DNA of 5,043 nucleotides, from contig JAAYAO010000048.1 in NCBI GenBank assembly GCA_012719335.1, positions 1-5,043 of the forward strand. The letters are read 5' to 3'. A program made the position numbers and the translations under genes. The notes under the pieces were generated by a model. The model had not been told where the DNA came from. It did not search any database and worked only from the letters and a program-made list of their open reading frames with translations. Shown piece after piece: positions 1 through 5,043 of this stretch (the stretch's first letter is position 1; every line of letters begins with the position of its first letter). This DNA comes from Propionibacterium sp. GTDB lineage: Bacteria > Actinomycetota > Actinomycetes > Propionibacteriales > Propionibacteriaceae.

Positions 1-376
1 CCCCGGCGGCACCCCCGAACAGCAACGACACGACGGCGGTCAACGCGACCAGCCGGCCCCAGCGGGGCCGCGGTGCGGGCGGAGCCGACCGGGGCGGGGC
101 CGCCACGGAGGCCGCGGAGGCCGCGGGGGCCGGGTGGGTCAACGCCACCGGTTCGGTCGGTCGGGCCGACTGTGCCGGTGCGGACGGCTGGGCGGGCTGC
201 GGCGGCGGGAAGGGGCCCGGGGCGGACTCGGCCGTCCGGTCCCGTGCCGGCAGCGGCGGCGGGACGGGTTGGTGATACTCCGGGCCGGCCGCACGCCGCG
301 GCGGGGAGGCCGGTGCCCGACCGGGGTCGGTGTCGTCGGGTTGGGCCCAGGGATTGGTGGGACCGTACTGGTTCAT
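1..376 (-). CDS. Probable HtrA/PepD-type membrane-anchored serine protease, N-terminal part (runs off the left edge)
   Basis: Only the first 125 codons are in the window, read from ATG at 376-374; the catalytic domain would lie beyond position 1. The visible protein starts [15 protein letters not shown], then has a long disordered stretch rich in Pro, Ala and Ser to about residue 104. Basic residues (PRPRWGR, about 102-108) follow, then a hydrophobic segment (LVALTAVVSLLFGGAAG, 109-125) that should be a single membrane span with the N-terminus inside. This tail-plus-span layout is typical of actinobacterial HtrA/PepD proteases, which place a trypsin-like domain and a PDZ domain outside the membrane to handle misfolded envelope proteins. 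The ATG overlaps the stop of the anti-sigma gene (ATGA) and has no clear Shine-Dalgarno sequence, so translation is probably coupled. The protease call is inferred from gene order (sigE, anti-sigma, htrA) and topology; no catalytic residue is visible. Another proline-rich membrane protein cannot be excluded. Confidence 0.7.
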   Translation of the reverse strand, partial: MNQYGPTNPWAQPDDTDPGRAPASPPRRAAGPEYHQPVPPPLPARDRTAESAPGPFPPPQPAQPSAPAQSARPTEPVALTHPAPAASAASVAAPPRSAPPAPRPRWGRLVALTAVVSLLFGGAAG

Positions 377-1845
377 CGGCCGGCCACGGTTTCGATCAGG
401 TGTTGCCAACCGGCCTGCACCCGACCCCACCGGGTGCGCAGTACCGGGGCCTCGTGCGGCAGTTCGGCGGCAACCTCCGCGGCGACATCGGCCGGCCCGT
501 CGGTGACCACCGAGAACACCGAGTCCTTCGACTGCCAGACCAGCACGGTGGTCGCCCCGTCACGCCGGTAAGCGCCCAGCGACTCGTCCCAGGTGAACCC
601 CTCGGGGGCCTCCAGGATGGTGCCGCGTTCCTGGCGCACGGTGATCGCGGTGGCGCCGTCACTGTAGGTGGTGTGCACCGCGGTGCCGGGGTCGTTGCCG
701 AGGCGGGTCAGCGGCATCCCGGCCAGGTCGTGGTGGCAGGACCAGCCCCGGGCCCGCACCTCACCGAGTTCGGTCAGGCTGAGATAGGCCGCCGCCCCCG
801 GACGCACCAACTGGGGTGGTGGGTGGGCGACGAATTGTTGCCGGTCGATGGTCAGCTCGGTGGTCACCGCCTGCACCCGCAGCGAGCCGTCCGACTCGTA
901 GGTTTCCTGGGCCAACTGCACCGCGGTCTTCTGGTCGAACCACCACCGGGCGACCAGGCGTCCCTCCCGGTGGGCCTGCACCAGGACGGCCGGGCGGCCC
1001 AGCACCTCCTGATCACGGATGCCGGACAGTTCGTCGGGCAGGGGTTGCGGGTCGGTGGCGCGCACCGGCAGGAAGGCGGTGCGCAGCGGCTGCCCGGAGG
1101 GGGTCAGGACGTCGACCTGGGTGCCCTGGGTGGAGCGGTGCCGTACCGCGACCGTCACCGCGATCTGGTGCCCGTCGCCCACCATCGACACCCGTTCGAC
1201 GCTGCGGTGATCGACCACCCCCACGGCCTGTTCGGCCGCGCTCAGCACGGTGCGTGCCTCGGCATCGGAGATCCGGCGCCCCGGCAGCACCGGCAGGGGC
1301 TCGGTCGCGGTCGGGTCGGCGAAGGCCCGGTGTTCGGCCGACGGCATCGCCCAGACCGCGACGGTGGAGTCCATCACGAAGGGACGTTGGGCGGCGACGT
1401 GGGCGAACTCCGCGCGGGCCTTGGCGACCGGGTTCACGATCTCGATGTCGGGGGCCGGGGCCGCGGCCCAGCCGATGCCGACCAGGCCGATCATCACCCC
1501 GGCGAGCAGGGCCACCGCACCGGTCAGGTTGCGGCGGCGGGCCCGGCGACGGCTGGGCAGGGGTGCGGGCGCGTCCAGCGGCCGATCGAAGGGTTGGGTC
1601 CACAGGGGCTGGGAGGCCCGGGCGCCGGCGATCGACACCAGCCGGTCGGCCAGTGGCGCCGGTTCGGGGCCGGGGTCGCGGCGGCCGGCGCCCAACAGGT
1701 GCTGTACCCGGCGCAGCGCGGCCACTTCGGCGCAGCAGTCGGGGCATTCGGCCAGGTGGGCCGCCACCCGGTCACGATCAGCACCCGAGAGCGCATCATC
1801 GACGAAGGACGACAGGACGGCTTCGGGTTCGCAGCGGCGGCTCAC
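373..1845 (-). CDS. rseA: Membrane anti-sigma-E factor: RseA-like zinc finger fused to an RseB/MucB-like extracytoplasmic region
   Basis: A 490-residue protein starting at GTG 1845-1843, whose first bases overlap the sigE stop (GTGA); this start gives a complete anti-sigma domain and avoids a 60-residue extension lying antisense-free inside sigE. Residues 1-50 form the cytoplasmic anti-sigma domain with the zinc-binding H-x3-C-x2-C motif (H30, C34, C37). A Pro/Arg-rich linker and a basic patch (RRRARRR, 99-105) precede a membrane span at about 107-129. The outer 360 residues resemble both RseB domains: [20 protein letters not shown] (283-302) followed by a [10 protein letters not shown] strand fits the lipid-sensing N-terminal domain, and [12 protein letters not shown] (392-403) with VFSVVTDGP (443-451) fits the C-terminal domain. 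Inferred role: it holds SigE inactive at the membrane until envelope stress triggers release. The mycobacterial RseA is a much shorter soluble protein, so this is a different design. The anti-sigma function is near certain; the RseB assignment is by motif reading only. Confidence 0.88.
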   Translation of the reverse strand: MSRRCEPEAVLSSFVDDALSGADRDRVAAHLAECPDCCAEVAALRRVQHLLGAGRRDPGPEPAPLADRLVSIAGARASQPLWTQPFDRPLDAPAPLPSRRRARRRNLTGAVALLAGVMIGLVGIGWAAAPAPDIEIVNPVAKARAEFAHVAAQRPFVMDSTVAVWAMPSAEHRAFADPTATEPLPVLPGRRISDAEARTVLSAAEQAVGVVDHRSVERVSMVGDGHQIAVTVAVRHRSTQGTQVDVLTPSGQPLRTAFLPVRATDPQPLPDELSGIRDQEVLGRPAVLVQAHREGRLVARWWFDQKTAVQLAQETYESDGSLRVQAVTTELTIDRQQFVAHPPPQLVRPGAAAYLSLTELGEVRARGWSCHHDLAGMPLTRLGNDPGTAVHTTYSDGATAITVRQERGTILEAPEGFTWDESLGAYRRDGATTVLVWQSKDSVFSVVTDGPADVAAEVAAELPHEAPVLRTRWGRVQAGWQHLIETVAGR

Positions 1846-2474
1846 CGCGCCGGGCCCGTTTCCACATTCACCCCGCCGTACCGCTGCCGACCCTCGGACG
1901 GGCTTCGGTGGGCCAGGTCGGTGCGCAACTGGGCGCGTCCCCGGTGGATGCGGCTGCGCACCGTACCGATCTTGATGTCCAGCACGTTGGCGACTTCTTC
2001 GTAGCTCAGCCCCTCGATGTCGCACAGCACCACCGCGGCCCGGAATTCCGGAGCCAGGTTCGCCAGTGCGGCGGCCACGTCGTGGTCGAGGTCGGCGTCA
2101 TCGAGCACTTCGTCCGGGGAGGGGTCGCGGCTGACGATGCGTTCGGCCTGATTGTCGACCAGACCGTCGAACCGGATCCGCTTCTTGCGTCGGGCGGTAT
2201 CCAGGAAGAGGTTGGTGGTGATCCGGTGCAGCCAGCCCTCGAAGGTGCCGGGCTTGAACCGGTGCAGGGATTTGAAGACCCGGATGAAGGTTTCGTGGGT
2301 GAGGTCCTCGGCGTCGTGCTGGTTACCGGTCAACCGGTAAGCCAGGCGGTACACCTGACCGCTGTGCCTGGTGACGACTTCCTCCCAGGACGGCGGCACC
2401 CACTCCTCCGCCGATGCCGCCGAGGCAGCCACCCGAGGGGTACCGGCGGTCGGGGGCAGTGTTCGCTGACGCAT
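1842..2474 (-). CDS. sigE: ECF RNA polymerase sigma factor SigE
   Basis: A 210-residue group IV (ECF) sigma factor that directs RNA polymerase to envelope and oxidative stress promoters. Region 2 spans about residues 31-100 with the signatures [19 protein letters not shown] (41-59), [10 protein letters not shown] and [17 protein letters not shown] (76-92), which bind core polymerase and the -10 element. Region 4 spans about 130-188 with [20 protein letters not shown] (142-161) and the helix-turn-helix ending in [11 protein letters not shown] (170-180), which reads the -35 element. These blocks are nearly identical to those of Mycobacterium tuberculosis SigE, so the family call is firm. The ATG at 2474-2472 is chosen because a very strong Shine-Dalgarno sequence sits 8 bases upstream. 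The stop overlaps the GTG of the anti-sigma gene, which ties production of inhibitor to that of the sigma factor. A SigE-type promoter lies just upstream, pointing to positive autoregulation. The N-terminal 25 residues are poorly conserved-looking and probably flexible. Confidence 0.96.
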   Translation of the reverse strand: MRQRTLPPTAGTPRVAASAASAEEWVPPSWEEVVTRHSGQVYRLAYRLTGNQHDAEDLTHETFIRVFKSLHRFKPGTFEGWLHRITTNLFLDTARRKKRIRFDGLVDNQAERIVSRDPSPDEVLDDADLDHDVAAALANLAPEFRAAVVLCDIEGLSYEEVANVLDIKIGTVRSRIHRGRAQLRTDLAHRSPSEGRQRYGGVNVETGPAR

Positions 2475-2482
2475 ACGTTTGG

Positions 2483-2495
2483 CCCTCCTCCTCCC
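2483..2495 (-). promoter_or_regulatory. Strong ribosome binding site of sigE
   Basis: On the minus strand this reads GGGAGGAGGAGGG, containing two overlapping GGAGG cores, 8 bases before the ATG at 2474. It fixes the sigE start. No other start in the window has a Shine-Dalgarno sequence this good, so sigE mRNA should be translated efficiently. Confidence 0.85.
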
Positions 2496-2500
2496 GGTGA

Positions 2501-2528
2501 AACGCCCGATGGCGGGTCATTGTTCCCC
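2501..2528 (-). promoter_or_regulatory. SigE-type (ECF) promoter of the sigE operon
   Basis: The minus strand shows GGGGAAC (2528-2522), a spacer of exactly 17 bases (2521-2505) and CGTT (2504-2501). This is the GGAAC-N17/18-CGTT arrangement recognised by actinobacterial SigE/SigH/SigR-class sigma factors. Transcription would begin at about 2496-2493, giving a leader of about 20 bases that carries little more than the ribosome binding site. Autoregulation by SigE is an inference; a sister ECF factor of the SigH/SigR type could use the same motif. Confidence 0.8.
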
Positions 2529-2581
2529 ACCGAAGGTTTCATTCTGCCCGGTTCGAGGGTGTTTTTCCTCCCCCGAAAGGG

Positions 2582-2613
2582 CCCGGTCGCCCGAAATCGG
2601 GGACGAACCCGGG
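2582..2613 (-). terminator. Possible dapA transcription terminator hairpin without U-tract
   Basis: Ten bases past the dapA stop, the minus strand can fold as CCCGG...CCGGG around an inner CCCGA/TCGGG stem, with one bulge in the outer stem. No T-run follows, so it is not a canonical intrinsic terminator, although hairpins lacking a U-tract are described in actinobacteria. It may end dapA transcription or merely lower readthrough into sigE. Confidence 0.35.
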
Positions 2614-2623
2614 TGAACCCCGC

Positions 2624-3520
2624 TCAGCGCAGCCCGGCGGCGGCCAGTTGCGCGCCGAACACCTCGGTCTGTTCGGCGGTCGCCGACACCATCGGCGGAC
2701 GCAATGCCCCACCGGGCAGGCCCAACAGGTCGAGCCCGGCCTTCACCATCGTGCAGCCCTGGGTGGCGAACACCCCGGTCAGCACCGGCAGCACCCGGCG
2801 GTACTCGGCCAGGGCCTGCTCGACCCGGCCCGCGGCGTAGTCGGCGATCACCTGCGCCATCACCGCGCCGGTGAAATGGGTGGAGGTGCCGACCAGACCG
2901 ACCCCACCCACCGCCATCAGGGCGGGGGTGATCGCATCGTCGCCGGCGTAGTAGGCCAGGTCGGTGGCGGCCATCACCGTCGCCGAGGCCACCGGGTCAC
3001 CCTTGGCGTCCTTGACCGCGACGATCCGCGGGTGCTCGGCCAGAGCGATCAGCGTCTCGGTGGCGACCGCGGTGCCGGCTCGTCCGGGAATGTCGTAGAT
3101 CATCACCGGCAGTTCACCGGCGGTGGCGACGGTTTCGAAGTACTGCCGCACCCCGGCCTGCGGCGGCTTGGAGTAGTAGGGGGTGACCACCAGCAGGCCG
3201 TCCGCACCCGCCTCGGCGGCCTCGCGGGCCAGGTGCACCGAATGGTCGGTGTTGAAGGTGCCCACCCCGGCCACCACCCGGGCCCGGTCACCGATCTCGT
3301 CGACCACCGCCGCGATCAGGTCACGCTTCTCCGCATCCGTAGTGGTCGGCGCCTCACCGGTGGTGCCGTTGATCACCAGCGCATCGTTGTGCTGCTGGTC
3401 GACCAGATACGCCGCCAGCCGCCGGGCTGCGGACAGGTCCACCGAGCCGTCGGCGGCGAACGGGGTCACCATCGCGGTGAGCAGGCGCCCGAAGGGCAGG
3501 GCGGGATCGGGTTCACGCAT
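2624..3520 (-). CDS. dapA: 4-hydroxy-tetrahydrodipicolinate synthase
   Basis: A 298-residue cytoplasmic enzyme of the usual family length that condenses pyruvate with L-aspartate 4-semialdehyde, the first committed step to diaminopimelate and lysine. It is a single TIM barrel of the NAL/DHDPS superfamily. Visible active-site elements are NGTTGE (51-56, with T53 and T54 of the proton relay), VTPYYSKP (112-119, Y116), YDIPGR (142-147, catalytic Y142 and substrate-binding R147) and the Schiff-base lysine K170 in VAVKDAKGD. All key residues are present, so it should be active. Being placed with aspartate-semialdehyde-specific residues such as R147 favours DapA over N-acetylneuraminate lyase or other aldolases of the fold. 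The ATG at 3520 has no Shine-Dalgarno sequence but lies 7 bases after a TAGACT box, suggesting a leaderless mRNA. It follows the biotin carrier gene by 24 bases and may also be read from that gene's promoter. No other lysine pathway gene is in the window. Confidence 0.96.
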   Translation of the reverse strand: MREPDPALPFGRLLTAMVTPFAADGSVDLSAARRLAAYLVDQQHNDALVINGTTGEAPTTTDAEKRDLIAAVVDEIGDRARVVAGVGTFNTDHSVHLAREAAEAGADGLLVVTPYYSKPPQAGVRQYFETVATAGELPVMIYDIPGRAGTAVATETLIALAEHPRIVAVKDAKGDPVASATVMAATDLAYYAGDDAITPALMAVGGVGLVGTSTHFTGAVMAQVIADYAAGRVEQALAEYRRVLPVLTGVFATQGCTMVKAGLDLLGLPGGALRPPMVSATAEQTEVFGAQLAAAGLR

Positions 3521-3527
3521 GGTCGGC

Positions 3528-3533
3528 AGTCTA
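3528..3533 (-). promoter_or_regulatory. Candidate -10 box for leaderless dapA mRNA
   Basis: The minus strand reads TAGACT (3533-3528), then 7 bases, then the dapA ATG, so the start site would fall on or next to the A of ATG. It fits the TANNNT consensus of housekeeping promoters. No convincing -35 hexamer is present, and the upstream part overlaps the 3' end of the biotin carrier gene. Confidence 0.5.
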
Positions 3534-3544
3534 GTGCGGTTCGC

Positions 3545-3775
3545 TCAGTCGACGCTCACGATGACCATCGGGTCGCCGTCGTGCACGACATCGCCCACAC
3601 CGACCACCACTTCGGTGACGGTGCCCTCCACCTCGGCCAGCACCGGGATCTCCATCTTCATCGATTCCAGCAGGACCACCTCGTCGGTGGGTTCGACCCG
3701 GTCACCGACCGCCACCTCCACCGACAGGACGGAGGCAACAATTTCGGCGACGACTGCATGATTCATGCCCGTCAT
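3545..3775 (-). CDS. Small biotin carrier protein (TB7.3-like biotin/lipoyl attachment domain)
   Basis: A 76-residue protein consisting of a single biotinyl domain. It carries LLESMKMEIPV (35-45) with the target lysine K40 in the M-K-M motif, which marks biotin rather than lipoate attachment. The flanking AEIVASVLSVEVAVGD (10-25) and GTVTEVVVGVGDVV (51-64) form the two hairpin halves of the flattened barrel. The sequence closely follows Mycobacterium tuberculosis TB7.3 (Rv3221c). BirA-type ligase would biotinylate it, and it would carry carboxyl groups for an acyl-CoA carboxylase; the partner subunits are not in this window, so the client enzyme is unknown. The ATG at 3775 is preferred over the one at 3766 because GAGGT (3786-3782) lies 6 bases upstream. 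A longer reading frame extends upstream in the antisense of the methyltransferase gene but is not credible. It is transcribed divergently from the methyltransferase and lies just upstream of dapA in the same direction. Confidence 0.92.
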   Translation of the reverse strand: MTGMNHAVVAEIVASVLSVEVAVGDRVEPTDEVVLLESMKMEIPVLAEVEGTVTEVVVGVGDVVHDGDPMVIVSVD

Positions 3776-3781
3776 CGTACG

Positions 3782-3786
3782 ACCTC
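3782..3786 (-). promoter_or_regulatory. Ribosome binding site of the biotin carrier gene
   Basis: GAGGT on the minus strand, 6 bases before ATG 3775. It decides between the ATG codons at 3775 and 3766, the latter being too far away at 15 bases. Confidence 0.6.
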
Positions 3787-3797
3787 GCGGGCGAAGA

Positions 3798-3803
3798 ACT
3801 GTA
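3798..3803 (-). promoter_or_regulatory. Candidate -10 box for the biotin carrier (and dapA) transcript
   Basis: TACAGT on the minus strand fits TANNNT. The start site would fall near 3791, giving a leader of about 15 bases that includes the GAGGT ribosome binding site. No clear -35 hexamer is seen; that region would lie inside the methyltransferase coding sequence. The box shares two bases with the opposite-strand box at 3802-3807. Confidence 0.45.
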
Positions 3804-3807
3804 GAGT
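3802..3807 (+). promoter_or_regulatory. Candidate -10 box for leaderless methyltransferase mRNA
   Basis: TAGAGT followed by 7 bases and then the ATG at 3815, with no Shine-Dalgarno sequence in between. The geometry is the same as at dapA. A recognisable -35 hexamer is absent. Confidence 0.5.
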
Positions 3808-3814
3808 CCCGTCC

Positions 3815-4456
3815 ATGACCGAACCGAATGCCCCTGACGCCGCCACGTGGGCCTTTGCCGAGAATTTCGTCGCCGAGACCGAGGTGGCCGCCGCCGCCCG
3901 GGAACAGGCCAGGGATTTGGGGGTCGTCCCGGTCGGGCGTGGCACGGCAAGCCTGCTGACGGTGCTGATGCAGGCGATCAACGCCGGCGCGGTCGTCGAG
4001 TTGGGTACCGGCTCGGGGGTGTCCGGCCTGGCCCTGTACGCCGGGATGGCCCCGGACGGGGTGTTGACCAGCATCGACGCCGAACCGCAGCACCAGGCCG
4101 CGGCCCGCAAGTCCTTCGAGGCGGCCGGCATCACCCCGCGCCGGATCCGGCTGATTCCCGGGGACGCGCTGGCGGTGTTGCCGAACCTGCTCAGCGGGGC
4201 CTACGACGCGGTGTTCGTCGACGCGGACAAGCTCGAGTACGTCGAGTACGTCGAGCAGGCCCTGCGCCTGTTGCGTCACGGCGGCCTGCTGCTGATCGAC
4301 AACGCCCTGTGGCACAACCGGATCGCCGATGAGGACAACCAGGACGACCGCACCCTGGTGATTCGCGAAACCCTGGCCGCGGTCACCGAGATCGAGGAGT
4401 TCACCGCCTCGCTGGTGCCGGTCGGCGACGGCCTGCTGGTCGCGGTCAAGCAGTAA
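3815..4456 (+). CDS. SAM-dependent O-methyltransferase, COMT-like class I (Rv1220c type)
   Basis: A 213-residue cytoplasmic Rossmann-fold methyltransferase, the usual length for the small bacterial catechol/caffeoyl-CoA O-methyltransferase family. SAM-binding motif I is VELGTGSGVSGLAL (61-74), and the acidic residue for the SAM ribose is D88 in TSIDAE. The family's metal-site signatures are present: VFVDADK (133-139, D136) and IDNALW (161-166, D162 and N163), so divalent-metal-dependent methylation of a hydroxyl group is plausible. The substrate cannot be told. A homologue lies divergent from sigE in mycobacteria (Rv1220c), which supports the orthology, but no role in the stress response is demonstrated by the sequence. 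The ATG at 3815 is chosen because the similarity starts just after it and a -10 box sits 7 bases before it; the open frame continues upstream antisense to dapA without biological meaning. The gene ends with a tandemly repeated 3' end and is followed by a strong terminator. Confidence 0.9.
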   Translation: MTEPNAPDAATWAFAENFVAETEVAAAAREQARDLGVVPVGRGTASLLTVLMQAINAGAVVELGTGSGVSGLALYAGMAPDGVLTSIDAEPQHQAAARKSFEAAGITPRRIRLIPGDALAVLPNLLSGAYDAVFVDADKLEYVEYVEQALRLLRHGGLLLIDNALWHNRIADEDNQDDRTLVIRETLAAVTEIEEFTASLVPVGDGLLVAVKQ

Positions 4457-4475
4457 CACGCGGTCGAGCAGTAAC
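4441..4475 (+). repeat. Short tandem duplication of the methyltransferase 3' end, including its stop codon
   Basis: CGCGGTCAAGCAGTAAC (4441-4457) is followed, with a period of 18 bases, by CGCGGTCGAGCAGTAAC (4459-4475). The 17-base copies differ at one base. Because the period is six codons, the second copy is in frame and supplies a second TAA (4472-4474) after the real stop at 4454-4456. Confidence 0.85.
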
Positions 4476-4501
4476 GTCCCGCGCCCCTGCGCACACGAAG
4501 A

Positions 4502-4532
4502 AACCCCGCCCGGACGCTGCCCGGGCGGGGTT
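4502..4532. terminator. Bidirectional terminator between the methyltransferase and glgC
   Basis: A perfect 12-bp stem, AACCCCGCCCGG with CCGGGCGGGGTT, around a 7-base loop. It sits 45 bases after the plus-strand methyltransferase stop and 13 bases after the minus-strand glgC stop. On the minus strand the stem is followed by TTTCTTC-like sequence, a modest U-tract, so termination of glgC looks stronger; on the plus strand only TTCCT follows. Confidence 0.85.
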
Positions 4533-4545
4533 CCTCGGTGTTGGC

Positions 4546-5043
4546 TCAGATCGCGGAGACCCGCATGCCCTTACCGACCACGGTGATGCCACCGTCGGAG
4601 ACGGTGAAGCCCCGCGCCCGGTCGGCCTCGTGGTCGACGCCCACCTCGGCGCCGTTCTCGACGATCACGTTCTTGTCCAGGATCGCCCGGCGCACCACCG
4701 AGTTGCGTCCGATCCGGACGTTGTCGAGCAGCACCGAATGCTCCACATCGGCCCACTTGTCGACGTGCACATTGGGTGACAGCACCGAGTTGTCCACGTC
4801 ACCACCGGAGATGATCACCCCGGGGCTGACGATCGAATCCTCGGCGGTGCCGCGCAGCACGAACTTCGCGCCCGGCTGGTTCACCTGGGCGGTCAGCAGC
4901 GGCCACTGCTCGTTGTACAGGTTGAAGATCGGCTTCACCGACACCAGATCCATGTGCGCCTCGTGGTAGGCGTCGATGGTTCCCACGTCCCGCCAGTAGT
5001 CGGCGTCCTCGGGGGTGGACCCCGGCATCACATTGGACTTGAA
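4546..5043 (-). CDS. glgC: Glucose-1-phosphate adenylyltransferase (ADP-glucose pyrophosphorylase), C-terminal part (runs off the right edge)
   Basis: The last 165 residues are visible; the frame is open to the right edge, so the nucleotidyltransferase N-terminal domain and the start lie outside. The enzyme makes ADP-glucose from glucose-1-phosphate and ATP for glycogen and related alpha-glucans. The diagnostic GlgC block PEDADYWRDVGTIDAYHEAH (11-30 of the visible part) is followed by LVSVKPIFNLYNEQWPL, which closely matches actinobacterial GlgC. Then come left-handed beta-helix hexapeptide turns (about residues 72-137, such as SVLSPNVHV, SVLLDNVRIG and AILDKNVIV) that form the allosteric and oligomerisation domain. 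The C-terminus is GGITVVGKGMRVSAI. A downstream GTG/ATG pair near 5031-5026 is internal and not a start. It converges on the methyltransferase and ends just before a shared terminator. GlgC lies near the sigE region in mycobacteria as well, in keeping with a conserved neighbourhood. Confidence 0.95.
   Translation of the reverse strand, partial: FKSNVMPGSTPEDADYWRDVGTIDAYHEAHMDLVSVKPIFNLYNEQWPLLTAQVNQPGAKFVLRGTAEDSIVSPGVIISGGDVDNSVLSPNVHVDKWADVEHSVLLDNVRIGRNSVVRRAILDKNVIVENGAEVGVDHEADRARGFTVSDGGITVVGKGMRVSAI

Noticed and set aside
1846..2025. Longer anti-sigma protein starting at 2025 inside sigE.
   Set aside because: The extra 60 residues are out-of-frame sigE sequence. The GTG at 1845 overlapping the sigE stop gives a normal anti-sigma N-terminus.
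2541..2546. CAGAAT on the minus strand as a housekeeping -10 box for sigE.
   Set aside because: It departs from TANNNT at the first base, and no -35 hexamer lies at a suitable distance, so it is too weak to list.
73..2840. Very long plus-strand open frames (643 and 674 codons) opposite the sigE operon.
   Set aside because: They lie antisense to well-recognised genes, are rich in Arg, Gly and Pro and show no family motif. In high-GC DNA, stop codons are rare in the other frames, so these are composition artefacts.
2648..3814. Upstream extension of the methyltransferase frame, giving a 602-residue protein.
   Set aside because: The extension is antisense to dapA and the biotin carrier and has no recognisable domain. 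The methyltransferase similarity starts after the ATG at 3815, which has its own -10 box.
3900..3928. GGGAACA followed by CGTC inside the methyltransferase gene as a second SigE-type promoter.
   Set aside because: The spacer is 19 bases and the -10 core is CGTC rather than CGTT. It is internal to a coding region, so chance is the better explanation.
3776..4459. Extension of the biotin carrier frame to a 304-residue protein.
   Set aside because: The added part is the antisense of the methyltransferase, low in meaningful motifs. The single biotinyl domain with ATG 3775 and GAGGT upstream matches the TB7.3 family length.
1..5043. Defence, mobile or CRISPR systems, tRNA and rRNA genes.
   Set aside because: No repeat-spacer pattern, transposase or integrase motif, terminal inverted repeat or RNA-gene signature was seen. 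Every gap longer than 100 bases is accounted for by promoter or terminator sequence.

Overview
This is a high-GC window with the layout of an Actinomycetota genome. The SigE-type sigma factor, the small TB7.3-like biotin carrier, the GlgC tail and the O-methyltransferase all read like actinobacterial family members. Two genes also appear to start without a Shine-Dalgarno sequence, a few bases after a TANNNT box, as is common in that phylum. I would lean to a non-mycobacterial member (possibly Propionibacteriales), but the sequence alone does not settle the genus.

Layout, left to right. (1) Positions 1-2474, minus strand, is an envelope-stress module read from right to left: an ECF sigma factor (sigE), a membrane anti-sigma factor whose outer part looks like RseB, and the first 125 codons of a proline-rich, membrane-anchored protein that is probably an HtrA/PepD-type protease. 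The three genes are joined by 4-base GTGA and ATGA overlaps. Upstream of sigE is a textbook GGAAC-N17-CGTT promoter, so the sigma factor probably drives its own operon. (2) Positions 2624-3775, minus strand, hold dapA (lysine/diaminopimelate pathway) and, upstream of it, a 76-residue biotin carrier protein. (3) Positions 3815-4456, plus strand, hold a SAM-dependent O-methyltransferase, transcribed divergently from the biotin carrier out of a 39-base gap in which two opposed -10 boxes overlap. (4) A strong 12-bp-stem hairpin at 4502-4532 separates the methyltransferase from the convergent 3' end of glgC (ADP-glucose pyrophosphorylase, minus strand), which runs off the right edge.

The methyltransferase, sigE, anti-sigma and htrA order is the same neighbourhood as Rv1220c-sigE-rseA-htrA in Mycobacterium tuberculosis, where glgC also lies close by. 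The differences here are the insertion of dapA plus the biotin carrier between the methyltransferase and sigE, and an anti-sigma factor that combines RseA-like and RseB-like parts in one membrane protein. The working model is that envelope damage is sensed by the outer RseB-like part, SigE is released, and SigE then transcribes itself, its inhibitor and the protease.

No tRNA, rRNA, CRISPR array, insertion sequence or phage gene is visible. Most of the window is ordinary core genome; the points worth a second look are regulatory architecture and the anti-sigma fusion, not a new defence or mobile system.
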